From Casuarius casuarius (taxonomy: Eukaryota > Chordata > Aves > Casuariiformes > Casuariidae), in the NCBI GenBank assembly GCA_003342895.1, contig PTFA01000050.1, positions 950,820-1,014,819 on the forward strand: DNA of 64,000 nt, read 5' to 3'. The notes beneath the pieces are model-generated. The model saw only the letters and a program-made list of their open reading frames with translations. It had not been told where the DNA came from and ran no database searches. The translations under genes were made by a program, and so were the position numbers. Shown piece by piece: positions 58,121 to 64,000 of the stretch. Numbering within the stretch: the stretch's first letter is position 1; each line of letters begins with the position of its first letter.

Positions 58121-61100
58121 AAATCACACCTCAGAGAGGTTAATGCTAAAGCAGGTATATATACACACGCTAAGAGATGTATAAAACAGTGTAGAGTCTG
58201 TGGCTGCACTTCCACCATCCGTTAGCTGTGCCTGTTTGGTTATATACTACTAACGTTTCAAAACTAACAGCAAGGAAAGCATTAGTGGAAAAACGTCAAG
58301 AAGATAGAGTTTGGATAACCCTGAGACGTTTTCCAGGACTGGACTGCATATTTCTAATCTTCTCTAAAAACACTAGATGGCGCAAGAAAACACGAGTTAG
58401 TACTAGCGAATTCAGCCCAGGCCCTGGGAGATGACAGCGATGATGATGATGATACAGCAGCTTCCGCTGATGTCTGCTGTCGCTCACACCAGCCACCCTG
58501 TCTGGACATTTTCAGTCACATCAAAAGAACTTCAGGGTCTGACACCCACCAAATGTTTTCAGTTTAACAATATTAAAAACTAATGGTAGACTACATTTAA
58601 TTTCTTACATCTCTTTTTTTCTCATGGAGCTGTGAAGTTACTACGAAGACAGCAGCTTCAAGATGCATTCAGCACTGACTGGTTGTTCCCTACCATCCAG
58701 AAGTCTGAATAGGCTTCAAGGGCTTTTATGTTAACCTGCATTTACACTATTCTTTTAAATAAAAAGCAGTTATAATTTATTACAGTATTCTACTTTCTAC
58801 TTGAAAGCATATTAACCTACTCCTCAAAAGCCATTGGGATAAAAAACCAAAATCCCAAAATATTAAAAGATAAACAAAACCTAGGTTAGGGATAAGGTTA
58901 TTGCGCTGTGATTATACCTGCATACCTCCTCCTTTTATGTGTCCACATTTTGTAAGTGATGTAAGATTTCTAAATAAGAACATTCAAGTAAACTTTTAAA
59001 ATAAGGCCATTTTTAATTTAATGGTGTATTGAAATTTTACACAAGAAACATTTTTAGACATTTTAGAAAGGCACTGAAATCTTTTTCATCCCATAGGACT
59101 TTTCTTTACTGGTTTCTCCAGTAAGAAACTGCGGACTCCTTGCAAAACTCAAGGGAGGAGTAGCAGATCTTGAAGCCAAACAGCTGCAGAGTGGTGGCAT
59201 AGACCCTAACTGTACTAACTTAAAACACTGAATGCCCTCTGTGAAAGAAAGCATTTGAAAGAGTGACTAATGTTGTCTACCTCCAGAGAATAAGGTCAAC
59301 TTATCGCCAGATAAGGCTAGATACATACCAAAGTCTGATGTTAGGAAAGCCCAGAATGACCAACTCTTGAAAAGATTTGGGTAGGGAGAAACTGTGCATC
59401 ACTGAAACCTTTTTCCAGGATCCTTCCCAGGGTCTTTCCCAGCACAGCCAGTCTTCTGCTNCTTCCAATACTGAGTCACCAGTTTGCAGAACTTCATCAA
59501 GAATCTTGCAACATTCAATATTTTACTTTAAGCCTCAGCTGATGGAGACCAATGATCACAGGAAGACTTCAGCTTCCATTTAAAAAGGAGCATGGTTCTT
59601 CCCCTCATGTCTCTGAGAAGTGTTCATTGCACTAAAAAGCAGAAAAGGAACAATCTGAGATACCAGAGTCAGCAGAATTCTCCCCAACACAGCTTCATTT
59701 AGGACCAAAACTAGAAGCAGAGTTTCCTGAACACCGGCAAAAAACTTCCTTGGGCCTGACAAGCAGCCTTTACTGGACAGTCTGGACAGCACCCAGAATA
59801 CGATGCCCATCACTATTTATAAACAGACACTTGAATTTTGCATTTACTCAGCTTAAAATTGCTGCTGCATTACAAAAGAAAGCAGTGTGTAATTATCTTT
59901 CTTAGGACTAGGAGTTAGAAACTCCCTTGCAGGAGCAAAGGGCTGAGCTCCAACCACCTGTTTTAGCTGAGAAGCACAACCGAGATCAAACAGCATGACG
60001 TGGAGGAGCTGACACAGCAGCAGCTTCCAGATCAAAAGCTGTTCACTTCTGAGAACTGGAGACAGCTGGAGGACATACTGCCAATTTTGGTGAGCTTTGA
60101 TGAAAAGAGATTCCAATATTACATCTGCCATTAGGATCCAAAGAATTACCCAAAGCAGCCTCCCTTACACACACGAGTGACAGTAAAAGGGCTTGGCTCA
60201 GCGTTAGTTACATAGAACGCTAATGAGAATTTTGTACTTTTAGAGCTTCTTCAGGGTCAAATTGGACAAAAGGCAAGGAAACAAATTCTTATTTTGCTGA
60301 ATGACCTTATGGCAGGATCTTCTGAGTGGCACTTGTCTCCCTTCTGGTGGGGTGGTTTACCTACTGAGGGAACTCAGAGAGAGGCAGGGTTAAAAACAAA
60401 CAAACCCCTCATAGCCTCCATTTGTCTTATTTTAAAATGTTCCCAATTCTTTGTAGAGAAATGCTACAGTGATTAATTTTAAGTAGGACATTTTTCAAAA
60501 AGAAATCTGAATGTTAGCTAACGTTTAATTTGCATTACAGTATGCAACACACTAAATTGAACCTAAAGTTCAAGTTGTGTAAGTCATAATAAAGTATTTT
60601 GAGGACATAATCATCCTGAATGGAGATACTCACCTACACATCCTTCTCAGTTTCAAGACTTCAGCCCAGCTTACTTTGTGGAAATTTTTCCTTAATTTTT
60701 TGTATTTATTTCTCAGTGGACATTCTTCCTAAAATACTGGGTTCAAAATTGAAATAAACCAGTCAAAATACTGTTCATCACTTTGAGCAGGCTGGATCTT
60801 CAGCAATGATAAATTATGTAATTTGTTCACTCCACTAGAGTTACAATGCACTTAAACACCCTTCCTCTCTGAACGTTGTCAACATTTTCAAGGCTCTAGC
60901 ATGACTGCTAGAAGCTAAATAAGATTTTTCTTCTTCTTAAAAAAAAAAAAAAATCACTTACAACTCTGAAATATGACCTAATTAAACAGAGTTAATGGGC
61001 TAGATCGATCTCTTCAAATGCGTAAGCAGAAACATCCTACTTCTACCGAGATGAATTATCTCTGCGAGGACGTCCTCCTAGAAGGCCAAAAAGGTAACAA

Positions 61101-64000
61101 AGCTAACTTCTCCTCATCTAAGGGGGCTTTTTCTGCAAAAANAGGGCAGCCTGCAGTGTAACATCCTCCAGCATTTTCACCTGGCCCCTACAAAACCAGC
61201 TCTTCAGTTGTTTCCTGCCTGACTCCATTCTCTACCCTGACAGTGCAAATAATATGACCAAAAGGGTTTAACCTTTTCCTTTTAAAGAACTTCAACTTGC
61301 AAAATTTGTCCTCCCTCAGAATGTTTTTATGATCCTTCTTTGATTTTTTATCCTTGTCTTGCATATTCACAGAATATTTAAACATTAGCAAGCCTTTCTA
61401 CAGACAGAAGTACATGAGAGTTTCTACAGTAAATAGAGAAATGCAGTAGAAGGCAGGTTACTGGTAGAAGGGCTTTTCATTGCTTCCTAAAACAAAAAAA
61501 AGCCACTCCTAAAGGCTTTGACAGTACCCAGCTGTGGGGCCCCTCCTTTCTGCTAAAGGTTGTACACTTCCCAGCAAAAGTGGCTAGCAAAAAAAAAAAA
61601 GCCAGTTCCTCTTCCAGCCACCTGAGATCACAGTCTGCTCTGTTAGCACAAGCTGCTTGTTACAGTGGATTTTCACTAATACACCAGGAAGTGAACTGAA
61701 GCAGCTGAGATAGACTTATTTTTGCTGTCCTCAACAAGATGCCACTGTAAGTAAACACCCAATGCTGACTAGTGACAATCCTGCTCATACATATTTGCAT
61801 TTAAAATGTTGACAATGTATAACTAAAATGCATGTTACTCTTCAGGAAAATTTTGATTGAAACGTACCTTTAGAGATGCGTAACCATCAGAAGTCCTTGC
61901 TGTATCTGTTAATAGAAAGAACTTGGTTGGTATTAGAGATCATTAGTTAAAAGCAAAGGGATCAAGATTTTGTTATTGTCCAGTTACGGAAATCTATGAT
62001 CATTTTACTATCTTTGTTTTCCTTTCCTCTAAAAGTGACAAAGAAATGATTCCTACTTTCTGTATAACATTAGNGCTGTTTAGACAACCCAGAGGAGTTT
62101 TGTTTTGTGCTTTACTCTGCAAACTCTCATAGCTACACTAGTGTAAGGGTCTCCTCTGTAGACCCCGGTATAACCTCACTGTAGCATCCTTACAGTGTAC
62201 GGATATAAAATTTGAAATGTTTGTCATCTGCAGCAGTGTAAATCTTACATTACACTGTGGCTTACATTGGAGCTTATTTATGTCAGAGATAATTATAGCT
62301 GAACTAGATCAGAAATTGTTCATACAGCTAAATGCTAATTGCTTTCGCAGCATAATTTCATATAATGCTGCATCCCAGATCCCTTTACATTAAGCACCTG
62401 TGCACCTAGGCACTCATCATCTCACTACTTTGCAAATGCAGGCATAAAGTAGTAAACTTGTTAGTATAGTAAACTTGACTGTATACCAATACTGTTGTAC
62501 AGAGCAGTAACTGACAAATACATTACCAAATAACATGCCAAGAGGAATTTACTCAGACACAAAATAAAACAAATAGGACAGGAATTTGTCTAGGACAACC
62601 TGTTAATAGCCTGGTCGGATCACCATATACTGAGGCTGATTCATAAAGAGTTCAAAGGAGTGCAAGAATTTAAACACTTAGATCATCTGTTCCTTGGAAA
62701 TAATCTCATTGAAAAACTGATCTGCTCAAGCTTTAATTTACAGACTAAGAGGATTGGACTCCAAAATTACATGGTTAAAAATAATATATGAGTTTTCCTT
62801 TTTTTGATAGTCTTTTTTAAAAATCTGACATTATTTCCTTCCAGTAGCCCCGCTAAAAATAAATAAAATACCCTCTTAGGGGTTCTTGGGAGGAAAGAAA
62901 TGGGGGAGAAGAACGAACAGAGCTCATATGGATGTGCACATTTTTATCATGTGCAGATTTGAGAAAGGAGAAGCTCTGATCTGAAGACAAAATTCAGACT
63001 AGAGTAAGAAAGAAGGATACTGAATCATTCAAGTGCAATGCAAGTTTAAAGAAGGCACCTGACAACCAGGAGACAACTCAGATTCAAGAGTAATGCCTGT
63101 TCCCTGTATGGAATATGTGAAAAATAGCAATAGTCAGTGCTGTGTACAAAATTAAAAGACTTAGTAAACATGTAAAAAGTAAGGCAGAGTTTTTAAAAGA
63201 AAAATTCAAAAGGTATTCCACTTCCAACATTTTAACCCTGGAACAACAATAGATACATGATTACTTCAAGCCAATTAAGCCAATCAATTAAGCCAAGTTT
63301 TGGACCTGGACCAAGACTGCATTCTCCTTCCTAACCATAACTACAGAGCCATGGAGCAACAGCTTATTTTGTTTGTAAGGCAACAATTACAGGAAACAGA
63401 CTGAAACTGATTCTCAGAGAAAAGCTATACGACTGCAGCAAAACACTGACCTGAGTTAGTGTAAGCTTTTATCTCTGTCTTGACTTTCTAAGATCTTAGG
63501 AACAACTTCATTTTTAGACCGTAACATTCAATCTTAACTTTTGCCGCTCACAGATACATCTTTAATCCTTACACAGACAACAGTATTTTCACATATTGAG
63601 GCTGACATCATGGGTAGTCAAAGAATATGTTTAATAAAAAATAATTAAACTTCCATTTGCTCTATAGAACATCATAGAAAGTAATTCAATAAATTACAAA
63701 TGACTTTTTAAGACGCTTGTTCAACTACAGAAAGCAAATTCAGACTACACAGAACACAACTGGCAAATATTGCAAATGTCCAAAAAGAAAAACTGGACTA
63801 AGACTTGGATCATGAAGCCTGAAACAAGGGATAGAAATACAAGGCAATAACAGCTAAGGTTCTTTTAGTAACTACCAACACACACTTTATCATCACCTTG
63901 GATATCCTTTTATTTTTTTAACTTCAGTATTAGTGTAATTCTACTGAGGTTTCCTTATAACCCTTAACTTTATACAACCGTATTTGCATATAGTTTATAG
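58121..64000. other. Flank upstream of RBL2, no recognised gene
   Basis: AT-rich DNA without recognised coding sequence. In human CHD9 lies on this side in the same orientation as RBL2, but no chromodomain, helicase or BRK-like sequence is visible. One segment on the - strand (61868-61905) has good exon borders. By eye the + strand is A-rich for much of 62,500-64,000. Confidence 0.6.

Overview
This window is vertebrate nuclear DNA with two intact, intron-rich protein genes arranged tail to tail. AKTIP (Fused toes homolog, FTS) is on the + strand, and RBL2 (p130, a retinoblastoma-family pocket protein) is on the - strand. I recognised both by translating exon by exon across GT-AG splice sites. 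All 9 AKTIP coding exons and all 22 RBL2 coding exons were recovered with consistent phases, giving 293 aa (or 292 aa, depending on a tandem acceptor) and 1129 aa. Compact introns, sharp CpG islands, few recognisable interspersed repeats and the RBL2-AKTIP synteny (human 16q12.2, next to CHD9 on one side and RPGRIP1L-FTO on the other) suggest a bird, or at least a sauropsid. This is draft sequence with scattered single Ns and two N runs, both inside promoter-associated CpG islands.

Layout. 1-8,880: AT-rich flank upstream of AKTIP with no recognised gene and a few unassigned exon-like segments. 8,890-10,260: AKTIP CpG island, containing seven CCAAT boxes and a 190-bp gap that probably hides part or all of non-coding exon 1. 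13,936-25,150: AKTIP exons 2-10 and its 3' UTR. 25,150-31,300: intergenic, with an old duplicate of part of the AKTIP 3' UTR and a small GC-rich patch. 31,300-33,280: probable RBL2 3' UTR, interrupted by an isolated CpG-rich block. 33,281-57,380: RBL2 coding exons 22 to 1. 56,760-58,120: RBL2 CpG-island promoter with CRE-like, ETS-like and ZNF143-like sites. 58,120-64,000: flank upstream of RBL2 with no recognised gene but one exon-like segment on the - strand.

Roles, from family knowledge. AKTIP is an inactive E2-like (UEV) protein of the FTS-Hook-FHIP trafficking complex and also acts at telomeres. RBL2 binds E2F4/5 and MuvB in the DREAM repressor of cell-cycle genes in quiescence. They are conserved neighbours, not partners in one pathway. 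I see no CRISPR array, functional RNA gene, virus or intact mobile element. The most useful second looks are the CCAAT array, a stop-free 81-nt AKTIP intron, the NAGNAG acceptor at the last AKTIP exon, the CpG block at the 3' end of RBL2, and the unassigned exon-like segments in both flanks.
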